DNA of 64,000 nucleotides from Myxococcus qinghaiensis (lineage in GTDB: Bacteria; Myxococcota; Myxococcia; Myxococcales; Myxococcaceae). The DNA is taken from NCBI RefSeq assembly GCF_024198215.1, contig NZ_JAKCFA010000013.1, positions 186,001 through 250,000 on the forward strand. Direction: 5' to 3'. The translations under genes were made by a program, and so were the position numbers. Positions 54,499-64,000 of the stretch are shown here, in pieces. The notes beneath the pieces were generated by a model that had not been told where the DNA came from, ran no database searches, and saw nothing but the letters and a program-made list of their open reading frames with translations. Position 1 is the first letter of the stretch, and each line of letters starts with the position of its first letter.

Positions 54499-54684
54499 GG
54501 CGGGTGGAGGCTGAGGCCTGGGTGGGAGCGATGCAAGAGGTACGGGCATGTTGTGGAAACCCCGCGACAGGGCTCCAAGTCGGGGACTGGGGGGCCTGGC
54601 GAAATGCCATGCACCGACATGCCTTCGCGGAGAACACCTCCCTCGGGCTAACGTGCCGCGCCTTACTCACGGATGGGGCGGTGC

Positions 54685-56334
54685 ATGAGTCAGAGCGGAA
54701 GCAGTGCCGAGGGTGCTCGTGTGCGGTGGTTGGTGGCGGGAGCGTTCTCCTCCACACCCTCGGGCCGTCGCTTTCATGTGAGCTCCGACACCTTCGCCAG
54801 CGAGCTCGCCAAGGCCGCCAGCCACGTGCGCTTCATCGTGCCGGACCGGCTGGGCGCCGAGGACACCCGCGCCCTGGAGCTGTCCTTCGAGCGGCTGCGC
54901 GACTTCGGCGTCGCCGACGTGCTCACCCGCATCCCCGCGCTGAGGGACTTGCACGCGCTGAGAGACCAGCTCACCCCCGCCCTGTCGCCCGAGGAGGCGG
55001 CGAAGCGAGTGGAGGCCATCACCGGCCCGGGGCGCCTGCCCGAGGCCGTGGCCGCGGTCCTGCGTGACGCGGCGCCTCCGCCGTCGCCCGCACCGGCGCC
55101 CCCGCCCGCCGTGCCCGCCGATGACGCGGCCCTGGTGGAGGCGCTGCTCAACCAGGCCGAGCCCCCCTCGCCCGCCACCGCGGCCCGCGCAGTGGATGCG
55201 TTCGTGAAGGCGCTCAACCCGCGCGCGCCAGCCTCGGGCTCATCGACGTCCGCGCCCGCCACGGCCGCGCGCAAGTCCGTGAGGGACTTGCTGGACGAGA
55301 CGGTGCTGCGCTGCGCGAACGACGTGCTCATCGCGGAGCCCGTGGCCCGGCTGGAGTCCGCGTGGCGCGGCCTCAAGTGGCTGGTGGACCAGTGCCCCGC
55401 GTCCGCGGGCATGGCGGTGGAGGTGCTCGACGTGAGCCGGGGAGACTTGCTCGGCACGCTCGAGGATGCGCTCTCCGGCGAGCCGTTCGACAGGCCCGAC
55501 GCCGTCTTCGTGGTGGACACGAACGATGACGTCGCGGTGCTGGCGCGCCTGGCCGCGATGGGCGAGCGCGCGCAGCTCCCCATCATCGCCGCCGTGGCCC
55601 CGTCGCTCTTGGGCCTGTCCCCGGACGAGCTGGCCCTGGGCCTGGAGGAGGGCCGGGAGCAGGTGTCGGAGTCGTGGACGGAGCTGCGCCAGGACGAGTC
55701 CTCGCGGTGGCTGTGCGCCGTCGTCAACCGTGTCGTCGTGGCCAGCGAGGCCCGGGCGAAGCGCGCGGCCTTCACCAGTCCCGCGCTCGCGGTGGCGGCG
55801 ATGCTCGCGTCCAGCTTCCGCGACACCAGCGCCTTCGCGCGCATCTTCGGCCAGGCCGGAGGCGTGCGCGCCCCGACGACGTGGGAGATTCCCTCGGGCC
55901 GGGAGAAGGGCCTGTCCATCCCCACCGAGGTCTTCCTGCCCATCCGCGCGCAGGCGAAGCTGGAGGAGCACGGCGTGCTGGGCCTGGGCAGCGGGCGCAA
56001 CGCGGACGCGGTGCTGCTGGCGGGGGCGCCCACGGTGTACGGCGGCGGCTACGCGGTGCCGCTTCCGGCCCAGGTGCTCACCGGCCGCATCGTCCGCTTC
56101 GCGACGTGGGTGAGGGACCAGCTGCCGCCCGGCTCGGGCAGCGCGGAGGTGGCCTCCATCTTCTCGCAGGCCGCGGAGGTGTTCCTCTTCCGGGGCGCCA
56201 CCGAGGACGGCCAGCTCAAGGGCGAGGTCGTCCCTACCGGCAGCGGCCACGGCGTCCACGTCACCGCCACCGTCCGGCCCGAGCACGCCGGCACCCGCTT
56301 CCAGCTCGCCTTCACCCTGCCGCTGCGCGCCTGA
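54685..56334 (+). CDS. Orphan TssB-TssC fusion (T6SS contractile sheath-like)
   Basis: A 549-aa protein from ATG 54685. Residues about 10-90 look like TssB (VRWLVAGAFSS; RLRDFGVADVLTRIPALRDL). An Ala/Pro-rich linker (120-165) leads to a TssC-like part starting near 200: LESAWRGLKWLVDQCPAS is diagnostic, followed by PIIAAVAPSLLGLSPDELAL, and LSIPTEVFLPIRAQAKLEE and GLGSGRNADAVLLAG match the C-terminal half. In T6SS these form the sheath as two proteins; here they are fused, and no other tss gene is in the window. It may belong to a split locus or a non-secretion device. Confidence 0.75.
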   Translation: MSQSGSSAEGARVRWLVAGAFSSTPSGRRFHVSSDTFASELAKAASHVRFIVPDRLGAEDTRALELSFERLRDFGVADVLTRIPALRDLHALRDQLTPALSPEEAAKRVEAITGPGRLPEAVAAVLRDAAPPPSPAPAPPPAVPADDAALVEALLNQAEPPSPATAARAVDAFVKALNPRAPASGSSTSAPATAARKSVRDLLDETVLRCANDVLIAEPVARLESAWRGLKWLVDQCPASAGMAVEVLDVSRGDLLGTLEDALSGEPFDRPDAVFVVDTNDDVAVLARLAAMGERAQLPIIAAVAPSLLGLSPDELALGLEEGREQVSESWTELRQDESSRWLCAVVNRVVVASEARAKRAAFTSPALAVAAMLASSFRDTSAFARIFGQAGGVRAPTTWEIPSGREKGLSIPTEVFLPIRAQAKLEEHGVLGLGSGRNADAVLLAGAPTVYGGGYAVPLPAQVLTGRIVRFATWVRDQLPPGSGSAEVASIFSQAAEVFLFRGATEDGQLKGEVVPTGSGHGVHVTATVRPEHAGTRFQLAFTLPLRA

Positions 56335-56365
56335 CGAATCCAAGACGTCCCGCACGGAGACAACA

Positions 56366-56397
56366 AAGCCAGACGTTGCGGGTATGGCGTCTGGCTT
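56366..56397 (+). terminator. Hairpin after the TssB-TssC gene
   Basis: AAGCCAGACG and CGTCTGGCTT, 10-bp stem with a 12-nt loop, 32 bp past the stop. The right arm ends in TT only. Confidence 0.6.
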
Positions 56398-56598
56398 CAG
56401 GAGCACGCGGAGGCGGGCGGATGCATGTCAGGGGCTCTCGTCTCCCTGGCACCCGAGGGCCTGTGGATGGTGGCCTGACGACGTTGGCCATTCGCGCGTT
56501 GCGCGCGCAATAACAAGCCGTAACAAGGGATGTGATTCATTCCATGAGGGGGACGTACCCATTCCGGGTTTCATCCTGCTCCTGGGGGGAGCCATCCA

Positions 56599-58992
56599 AT
56601 GAGAAGCTGTAAACGTGCCTCGCTGTCGTGGGGGCTGGGCGCAACGCTGGTGTTGCTGCTGGGCGCTTGCGGGGTGGAGCCCCTCGACGAAGGGGCAGAG
56701 CCTGGAAGTGATGAGGCATTGACGCAGGTGAGCCAGGAGCTCGCGCCGCCGTGGGACTTGTATGCGGACGCGGTGGCGCCGGGCACCACGCTGGCGGTGC
56801 TCAACCCCAACAGGGCGCTGGGCGCACCGGACGGGCAGCGGGCGACGATACCGGGTCTGCTCTCGACGCTGGTGCTGGACCTGGGGCAGGGCGAGGAGGG
56901 CACCGGAGACCTGCGCGTCTATTACCGGGGCCTGTCGGTGCTTCTGGTGGCCCACGTGGACTTCCTGAAGGCGGATAGGACGGTCGTCGCCTCCAGCCCG
57001 CTGCACATGGGCCTGGGGACCCATGTCGCGGTGGTGAGCTACCCCGGGAACTACCCCTATCGCTACGTGCGCCTGCGGGGCGCGTTGTTCGGGCCCTACC
57101 AGGTGGACGCGGTGGAGACGTCCATCCGGCCCTTCTGTGGTGACGGGGTGATTGCCGGGGCCGAAATCTGTGACGACGACAACCAGCTCTCCGGAGACGG
57201 CTGTAGCAGTGTCTGCGAGGTGGAGCCGGGCTACACCTGCACGGGACAGCCGAGCGTCTGCGACAACAACTCACCGCCCACCGTCGACGACGTCCACGCG
57301 ACCACCTCCGAGGACACCTCGGTGAACATCACCGTCCCCGCGACGGACCCGGATGGCGACGCGCTGACCTTCTCCTACACCACGCCTGGCAATGGCACGC
57401 TCACGGGCTCGGGGGCCACGGTGACGTACACCCCGAACGCGAACTTCAACGGAGCGGACAGCTTCCAGGTCACGGTCTCCGACGGAAGCGAGCAGACAAC
57501 GGCCACCCTCTTCGTCACGGTGACTCCGGTCAATGACGCGCCCGTGGCCGCCTCCGCCTCGGTGACGGTGAACCACAACACGTCGACGCCCATCACGTTG
57601 GTGGCCACGGACGTGGACGGGGACGCGCTCACGTACACCGTGACGACTCCTCCCGCCAACGGAACCCTGTCCGGGACGGGCGCCCTGTTGCTCTACACGC
57701 CGAACGCGGACTTCCAGGGGGCGGACTCGTTCACCTTCACGGCCAGCGACGGCGCGCTGACCTCCAATACCGCCACGGTCAGCATCACCGTCAGGGGGCC
57801 GCCTGTCTGTGGCGACGGCTTCATGGATTCGGGTGAGGTGTGTGACGACGGCAACCGCGTCGCGGGCGACGGCTGCCGAGCGGACTGCCAGGGCGTGGAG
57901 GTGTGCGGCGACGGCCTGGTCGACAGCGTGACGGGAGAGCAGTGCGACGATGGCGGTACGACGCCCGGGGATGGCTGCGACGCCACGTGCCAGTTGGATG
58001 CCTTCTCGAATGTGCCCCCCACGCTCATCAGCGGAACGCTGAACTGCACCACGGCCAACTCGAACACGGGGCGCAAGGCGGCGGTGGATGCACTGGGGCG
58101 CTTCTACGTCGTCATGACGTGTGGTGGCGCGGTCCATGTCAGCGTGAGCGTGGACCGTGGCCTCACCTGGGTGGGGCCCACGCCCCTGGGAATCACCAAC
58201 GCGGCGGAGGTCGCGATTGAAGGCGGCCCCACGGGAGTCGCCTACGTCGCGGCCACGGCGAGCCCGGGCGTGCTGATTTTCACCCGGACCGTCGACTCGG
58301 GAGCCAGCTGGGAAGCGCCGCGAACCCTCAGCACGGCGGCCAACCCGACCCTCAGTCTGGATTCCAGAGGCGACGCCCTCTACATCTCCGTCTCACGAGG
58401 CAGCGTCGGGGTGCGCGTCCTCCGGAACTTCGCGCGAGGCGCGAACGACTTCATCGTGACGGACGTGGACCAGAACAATGCCTACTTCGACGTCCTCGTG
58501 GACAAGATCAGCGGAGATGTCTTCTCGGTGAGCGACGACCCCTCCTTCCGCATCCGCCGCAGCAGCGACCAGGGGACCACCTTCGGCCCGCTGAGCTCCC
58601 CGCCGGGGCAGGCCTTCTTCTCGGACTGGACGGGCTCCAACGGCTTCATCTACACCACGGGCTCCTTCGGGGACGACAACGTGGACGTCATCCCCATGTC
58701 CGCGCCGGGGACGAGCACCCAGGTGCCGGGCCTCCCCACGGACGTCGGTCCCGGTCCCTTCCGGTCGATTGACGCGGATGCGCTCGGCAACGGCTACATC
58801 GCCTCCCAGCGGGGGACGGGCAACGTCCAGTTGGACCGGATGCTCGTGGGGGCCACCGCGATTCTGGCGACGGATGCCAGGACCGTGGGGCCAGGCGCCT
58901 CGCCAGGAGTCGCCGCGCTCCCGTCGAACGGCGGAGCCCTGGTGGCCTACACGAACGGCACCAGCATCTACGCCTCGGTGGTGGTGTACTGA
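56599..58992 (+). CDS. Lipoprotein with DUF4215, Ig/cadherin-like repeats and propeller-like tail
   Basis: A 797-aa lipoprotein; ATG 56599 follows GGGGGAG. Lipobox LLGAC (Cys about 24). The N-terminal 200 residues share the [19 protein letters not shown] and [12 protein letters not shown] signature with the minus-strand lipoproteins at 44465 and 46303. DUF4215 ([18 protein letters not shown]) is followed by two Ig/cadherin-like repeats of the Ca-binding type ([38 protein letters not shown]), two more DUF4215 units ([36 protein letters not shown]), and a sialidase/propeller-like region ([22 protein letters not shown]). Cell-surface adhesion or glycan binding is inferred. Confidence 0.85.
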   Translation: MRSCKRASLSWGLGATLVLLLGACGVEPLDEGAEPGSDEALTQVSQELAPPWDLYADAVAPGTTLAVLNPNRALGAPDGQRATIPGLLSTLVLDLGQGEEGTGDLRVYYRGLSVLLVAHVDFLKADRTVVASSPLHMGLGTHVAVVSYPGNYPYRYVRLRGALFGPYQVDAVETSIRPFCGDGVIAGAEICDDDNQLSGDGCSSVCEVEPGYTCTGQPSVCDNNSPPTVDDVHATTSEDTSVNITVPATDPDGDALTFSYTTPGNGTLTGSGATVTYTPNANFNGADSFQVTVSDGSEQTTATLFVTVTPVNDAPVAASASVTVNHNTSTPITLVATDVDGDALTYTVTTPPANGTLSGTGALLLYTPNADFQGADSFTFTASDGALTSNTATVSITVRGPPVCGDGFMDSGEVCDDGNRVAGDGCRADCQGVEVCGDGLVDSVTGEQCDDGGTTPGDGCDATCQLDAFSNVPPTLISGTLNCTTANSNTGRKAAVDALGRFYVVMTCGGAVHVSVSVDRGLTWVGPTPLGITNAAEVAIEGGPTGVAYVAATASPGVLIFTRTVDSGASWEAPRTLSTAANPTLSLDSRGDALYISVSRGSVGVRVLRNFARGANDFIVTDVDQNNAYFDVLVDKISGDVFSVSDDPSFRIRRSSDQGTTFGPLSSPPGQAFFSDWTGSNGFIYTTGSFGDDNVDVIPMSAPGTSTQVPGLPTDVGPGPFRSIDADALGNGYIASQRGTGNVQLDRMLVGATAILATDARTVGPGASPGVAALPSNGGALVAYTNGTSIYASVVVY

Positions 58993-58998
58993 ATCCCT

Positions 58999-59035
58999 GA
59001 TGCGCGCCTCCCGTTTCGTGAGGGAGGCGCGCATC
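58999..59035 (+). terminator. Strong hairpin terminator
   Basis: A 14-bp perfect stem (GATGCGCGCCTCCC with its complement) and 9-nt loop begin 6 bp after the lipoprotein stop. No T-run follows, so it resembles other GC-rich myxobacterial terminators. Confidence 0.75.
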
Positions 59036-59192
59036 CCGTTCGCCGTGGGAGGGGCCACGCCCCGGTCGGGCTCCTGACTCCGAGGAGCCTGTCGACTTCT
59101 GGTCCTCAGGCAAGCAGGCGCTGACGCACGGTGGCGGAGAACTCGGGCTCTGGCGAGAGCTTGGCTACACTCCGCCCCGAGGTGCGCCAGAC

Positions 59193-61988
59193 ATGACGAG
59201 GAAAGACACAGGCGGGCGGGACGCGGGCACGGGTCCGGAGGACACCGGCACGCAAGACCTGGGCACCGGCCCCAGGGAGGACCTCTCCGGGACGGGCCCC
59301 GACGAGGCGCGCCGCGCCGTGCCGCCCTTCTCCCAGATTGGCCGCTATCTCCTGCTGCGTCGGCTGGGCCAGGGCGGCATGGGCGTGGTGTACGCCGCCT
59401 ATGACCCGGACCTGGACCGTAAGGTGGCGCTCAAGCTGCTGCATCCGGATGGTCGGCATGACCACTCGGAGGAGGCCCGGGCCCGGCTCTTGCGCGAGGC
59501 GCAGGCCATGGCGCGCGTCTCCCACCCCAACGTCATCCCCGTCTTCGACGTGGGCATGTGGGGCGACCAGGTCTTCGTCGCCATGGAGCTGGTGGACGGC
59601 GGCACGCTGGCCTCGTGGCTGAAGGCGTCGCCGCGCTCCTGGCGCGAAATCGTCACGCGTTATGTGGAAGCGGGCCGGGGCCTGGAGGCCGCGCACGCGG
59701 CGGGTCTGGTGCACCGCGACTTCAAGCCCGCCAACGTGCTGGTGAGCCGCGCCGGCCGCGTCTACGTGACGGACTTCGGCCTCGCGCGCACCGTGGGCGA
59801 GTCGCCCCCCGAGGACGCGGAGCCCCTGCCGGAAGAGGCCCTGGTCTCCTCGTCCGGGCGACGCATGCTGGAGACGACGCTCACCGAGCACGGGTTGATG
59901 GTGGGCACACCCAACTACATGTCCCCGGAGCAGTTCCGGGGCGCGACGCTGGACGGGCGCACGGACCAGTTCAGCTTCTGCGCCGCGCTCTATGGCGCCC
60001 TCTTCGGCGCGCGGCCGTTCGAGCCCGGCAGCCTGCGGGCGTATGCCGCCTCCAGCATCACCGTCAACGCGGACTCCGAGCACACCGAGTCGCTGGGCGC
60101 GCAGCGGCCCACCGCGGCACCCAAGGCCGCGACGATGCAGGGGCCCGCCGTGCGCGAGCCGCCGCGCGACACCAAGGTGCCCGGCTGGGTACGAGACGCC
60201 GTGCTGCGCGGTCTGGCGTTGGAAGCGAACGCGCGCTACCCGTCCATGGCCGCGCTGCTGGAGGCCCTGTCGCAGGAGCATCGCCGCACGCAGCGCCGCA
60301 GGTGGGTGACGGCCGCCAGTGCCTTGACGGCGACGCTCGCGCTGACGGGCGGCGCCGCGTGGCAGCAGTCTCGCGTATGCGTGGACGCCGGCGCGCAGAT
60401 GGACGCGGAGTGGTCTCCCACCGCGCGCGCGAAGCTGACCGCCGCGTTCCAGGCCACGGGCAGACCCTTCGCCGAGGGCATGGCCCAGAGCGTGTCCACG
60501 GCGCTCGGTGACTACGCCGACACGTGGAAGCTCCAGCGCGTGCAGGCCTGTGAGGCCACGCGGGTGCAGGGCGTCAAACCCGAGGAGCAGCTGGACCGGC
60601 AGCTCGTGTGTCTGGAGCGCCGCCGCAAGGACTTCCACGCCACGGTGGAGCTGCTGTCGAGCGCGGACGCGGCCCTGGTGGAGAAGTCCCTGGACGCCGC
60701 GCTCGCCCTGCCCTCGCTGTCGGAATGCGAGGACACGGAGGCCCTGGCGGAGCGGCAGCGGCTGCCCTCGGACCCTCAGCGTCGCGCGGAAATCGAGACG
60801 CTGGAGGAGAAGCTCTCCCACGTCCGCGCGCGGATGGATGCCGGCAAGCACCCGCAGGCGCTGGAGGCGGTGAAGGCGCTCGTCGCGCCGGTGGAGGCCA
60901 CGGGCTATCTGCCGCTGCGCGCGGAGACGCGCTTCCTGCACGGCTGGCTGCTGGAGCAGGTGGGCGAGTCACCCGAGGCCGCGAAGCTCTTGTCGAGCGC
61001 GGTGTTCGACGCGGAGGCCGGCCACGCGGACCGGTTGAAAGTCACGGCCCTCAACAAGCTGCTCTTCGTGGAGGACGGGCTGAAGCACTACGAGCCCGCG
61101 GCCCGCTGGGGTGCGCTCGCGGAGGCCACGCTGGAGCGACTGGGCGGAGATTCGGTGCTGCTGGGCGACGTGCGCGTCAACCAGGCCAACCTCGCCATCT
61201 CGCAGAACCAGTACCCAGAGGCGAAGGCGCGCCTGGAGGAGGCCAGCGCCCGCTACGAGAAGGCCCTGCCCGCGCAGCACCCCAAGCGCACGCGGACGAC
61301 GTTCCTGCTCGCGCACGTGGTGGAGACGCTCGGCGACGCCCCCCGCGCGCTGGCGCTGTTGGAGGACGCGCTCCAGAAGACCCGCGCCGCCCTGGGGCCG
61401 CGGCACCCGGACGTGGCCCGGCGCCATGGCATGTTGTCCTGGAGGCTGCGCGAGCAGAAGCAGGCCGACAAGGCGCTGCCGCATGCCCAGGCCGCGGCGG
61501 ACATCGTCCAGGCCATCTACGGCGCGGACAGCCCCAAGTTCGCGGAGATGCTGGACGAGGTGGGCATGTGCCAGCTCGGCATGGGCCGCTTCGAGGACGC
61601 GCTGAAGACCTACGAGCGGGCGCTCGCGCTCAAGCGCAAGGCGCTGCCCGCGGACGACGAGAAGCTCCAGCCGTCCTACGACGGCGTGGGGCAGGCGCTG
61701 CTGGGCCTGGGCCGCGTGGGCGACTCGTTGGAGCCCTTGCGCCTGGCGGTGACGTTCGCCTCCGCGTCGCCGGATGCGCTGGCGGAGTCCGGCTTCGCGC
61801 TGGCGAAGGCGCTCGTCCAGTCGGGTCAGTCGCCAGCGGCACGGGACGAGGCCACTCGCGCCCGGGGTTGGTTCACCGAAGCGGGCATGGACGAGAGCGT
61901 GGGGGAGGTGGACACCTTCCTCGCGTCCCTGCCCGCGCCCGCACCCGCGAAGCCCGCCCGTGTGCCTGCTCGCTCTCGCAGGAAATGA
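59193..61988 (+). CDS. Ser/Thr protein kinase with TPR domain
   Basis: A 931-aa Hanks-type kinase. Kinase motifs: GQGGMGVVYAAYD (P-loop, about 58), VALKLL (Lys), HRDFKPANVL (catalytic loop, about 178; Phe replaces the usual Leu, common in myxobacteria), DFGLA, and GTPNYMSPEQ. A hydrophobic helix (about residues 372-390, ASALTATLALTGGAAW) crosses the membrane; the extracytoplasmic part is a set of TPRs (about 530-900), e.g. ALALLEDALQKTRAALGP and EDALKTYERALALKRKA. The N-terminal 45 residues are Gly/Thr-rich. An RBS (GAGGTG) lies 8 bp before ATG. Next gene is an FHA sigma-54 activator, a possible downstream partner. Confidence 0.92.
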   Translation: MTRKDTGGRDAGTGPEDTGTQDLGTGPREDLSGTGPDEARRAVPPFSQIGRYLLLRRLGQGGMGVVYAAYDPDLDRKVALKLLHPDGRHDHSEEARARLLREAQAMARVSHPNVIPVFDVGMWGDQVFVAMELVDGGTLASWLKASPRSWREIVTRYVEAGRGLEAAHAAGLVHRDFKPANVLVSRAGRVYVTDFGLARTVGESPPEDAEPLPEEALVSSSGRRMLETTLTEHGLMVGTPNYMSPEQFRGATLDGRTDQFSFCAALYGALFGARPFEPGSLRAYAASSITVNADSEHTESLGAQRPTAAPKAATMQGPAVREPPRDTKVPGWVRDAVLRGLALEANARYPSMAALLEALSQEHRRTQRRRWVTAASALTATLALTGGAAWQQSRVCVDAGAQMDAEWSPTARAKLTAAFQATGRPFAEGMAQSVSTALGDYADTWKLQRVQACEATRVQGVKPEEQLDRQLVCLERRRKDFHATVELLSSADAALVEKSLDAALALPSLSECEDTEALAERQRLPSDPQRRAEIETLEEKLSHVRARMDAGKHPQALEAVKALVAPVEATGYLPLRAETRFLHGWLLEQVGESPEAAKLLSSAVFDAEAGHADRLKVTALNKLLFVEDGLKHYEPAARWGALAEATLERLGGDSVLLGDVRVNQANLAISQNQYPEAKARLEEASARYEKALPAQHPKRTRTTFLLAHVVETLGDAPRALALLEDALQKTRAALGPRHPDVARRHGMLSWRLREQKQADKALPHAQAAADIVQAIYGADSPKFAEMLDEVGMCQLGMGRFEDALKTYERALALKRKALPADDEKLQPSYDGVGQALLGLGRVGDSLEPLRLAVTFASASPDALAESGFALAKALVQSGQSPAARDEATRARGWFTEAGMDESVGEVDTFLASLPAPAPAKPARVPARSRRK

Positions 61989-62040
61989 GGCACGCGACTG
62001 ACGGGTGGCGGCCTCCCCGGGCCGTGCTACCGTCCACGCC

Positions 62041-63374
<1,334 letters not shown>

Positions 63375-63378
<4 letters not shown>

Positions 63379-63403
63379 CGCCGGGCCGGTTTCGAGGTAG
63401 GAT
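63375..63403 (+). promoter_or_regulatory. Candidate sigma-70-type promoter
   Basis: TTAACG (63375-63380), 17 bp, TAGGAT (63398-63403). Four of six positions match each consensus box, and it overlaps the end of the previous gene. It would drive the C39-like gene at 63441. Confidence 0.35.
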
Positions 63404-63440
63404 GGGGGTCCACACTCCCCCTTGTGCCCAGGAGCCCCCC

Positions 63441-64000
63441 GTGAGTGTCAGCCTCCCCCCGAATCTGGTGCGGACCACCGTCGTCGAGCAGTCGCGCTCC
63501 GGTGTCCCGCGCGTGCCCGTCGCGGGGCAGGCCGAAGAGCTCCAGGAGCAGACCCCCTCCGCCGCGACGCCGGTGGAGGCGCCCTCGGACACGTTCGCCG
63601 CGCAGGAGGCCATCCAGCGCGCGTTGACGAACCTCTTCTCCGCCGCCACCGCTGCCTCGGGCGAGTCCGCTCCCGCCACGGCCAACCCCGTCGGCTGCGT
63701 GAGTGACTTGTCCAAGACGCAGGCCGCGCCGGAGATTGGCGGCTGGGACAAGGACGCGTCCGTGGTCGAGCAGACCAAGGACTCCAACTGCGGGTCCGCG
63801 GTGGCGATGATGCTGGGCAAGTCGCACGGCACCGAGACGCAAGGCGCCACCACGAAGGAAGCGGCGATGGACGCGCTGGAGTCGCGCTTCACGGACGGCG
63901 GCGGGACGACGGCGCACGAGCTGTCCAACATGATTGCGCACGAGGGCGCGCAGGTGACCCAGAGCGCCACCTGGTTCGACCGGGGCATGATGGACGAGGC
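63441..64000 (+). CDS. C39-like cysteine peptidase, 3' partial
   Basis: The frame is open from GTG 63441 (RBS AGGAG 7 bp before) to the window end; 186 residues are visible. The N-terminal 105 residues are low-complexity, Ala/Pro/Ser/Thr-rich, with no signal peptide. From about residue 106, DKDASVVEQTKDSNCGSAVA, followed by MMLGK, fits the C39/papain-like oxyanion Gln plus nucleophile Cys. A His is expected outside the window. It may be a secreted or predation-related peptidase; this is inference. No stop was found within the window. Confidence 0.7.
   Translation, partial: MSVSLPPNLVRTTVVEQSRSGVPRVPVAGQAEELQEQTPSAATPVEAPSDTFAAQEAIQRALTNLFSAATAASGESAPATANPVGCVSDLSKTQAAPEIGGWDKDASVVEQTKDSNCGSAVAMMLGKSHGTETQGATTKEAAMDALESRFTDGGGTTAHELSNMIAHEGAQVTQSATWFDRGMMDE

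Overview
The window is high-GC DNA from a delta-proteobacterial (Myxococcota) chromosome, most likely Myxococcaceae (Myxococcus, Corallococcus or a close relative). The evidence is an Mx162-type retron, a MYXO-CTERM anchored protein, several DUF4215 'Myxococcus cysteine repeat' lipoproteins, a Ser/Thr kinase with TPRs, an FHA-domain sigma-54 activator, and many lipoproteins with carboxypeptidase-regulatory-like repeats. The species cannot be fixed from the sequence alone. No tRNA, rRNA, IS element or CRISPR array was seen.

Layout. 1-8.2 kb (+): two repeat-rich carboxypeptidase-regulatory-like surface proteins, a GNAT-like/cNMP-binding protein, a PlsC acyltransferase and a scramblase-family protein. 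8.3-21.3 kb (+): three consecutive genes, a 909-aa HEAT-type protein, a 2176-aa beta-propeller/HEAT giant and a winged-helix/SWIM zinc-finger protein, followed by a complete retron (a1-msr-msd-a2 and a 485-aa reverse transcriptase). This is the best candidate for a multi-component defence or regulatory system. 21.3-32.3 kb: mixed metabolic and membrane genes (alpha/beta hydrolase, GMC oxidoreductase, bestrophin, apolipoprotein N-acyltransferase, SGNH hydrolase, CLC antiporter of probable fluoride type). 32.3-39.95 kb (-): two tandem paralogous lipoproteins with metal-binding motif repeats, a TPR-like partner, and an M19 dipeptidase with a Cys-rich tail. 40-42.7 kb (-): CapA-like protein, VOC protein, small secreted protein.

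42.7-44.4 kb (+): a hipB-like antitoxin with a hipA-like gene destroyed by an internal, out-of-frame deletion. 44.4-49.1 kb (-): two full DUF4215/DUF2135 lipoproteins, a degraded third copy with the same terminator, and a MYXO-CTERM protein. 49.2-53.85 kb (-): a compact pyrimidine-degradation operon of the URC type (mmsA-like, URC1-like, URC4/DUF1688, upp). 54-56.3 kb: a small DUF6483-like protein and an orphan TssB-TssC fusion. 56.6-64 kb (+): another member of the DUF4215 family with Ig/cadherin-like repeats, then a kinase, an FHA/sigma-54 activator and a C39-like cysteine peptidase that runs off the window end.

Functional links best supported by sequence are the retron locus, the URC operon (overlapping genes, shared pathway) and the ATGA-coupled TPR/lipoprotein pair.
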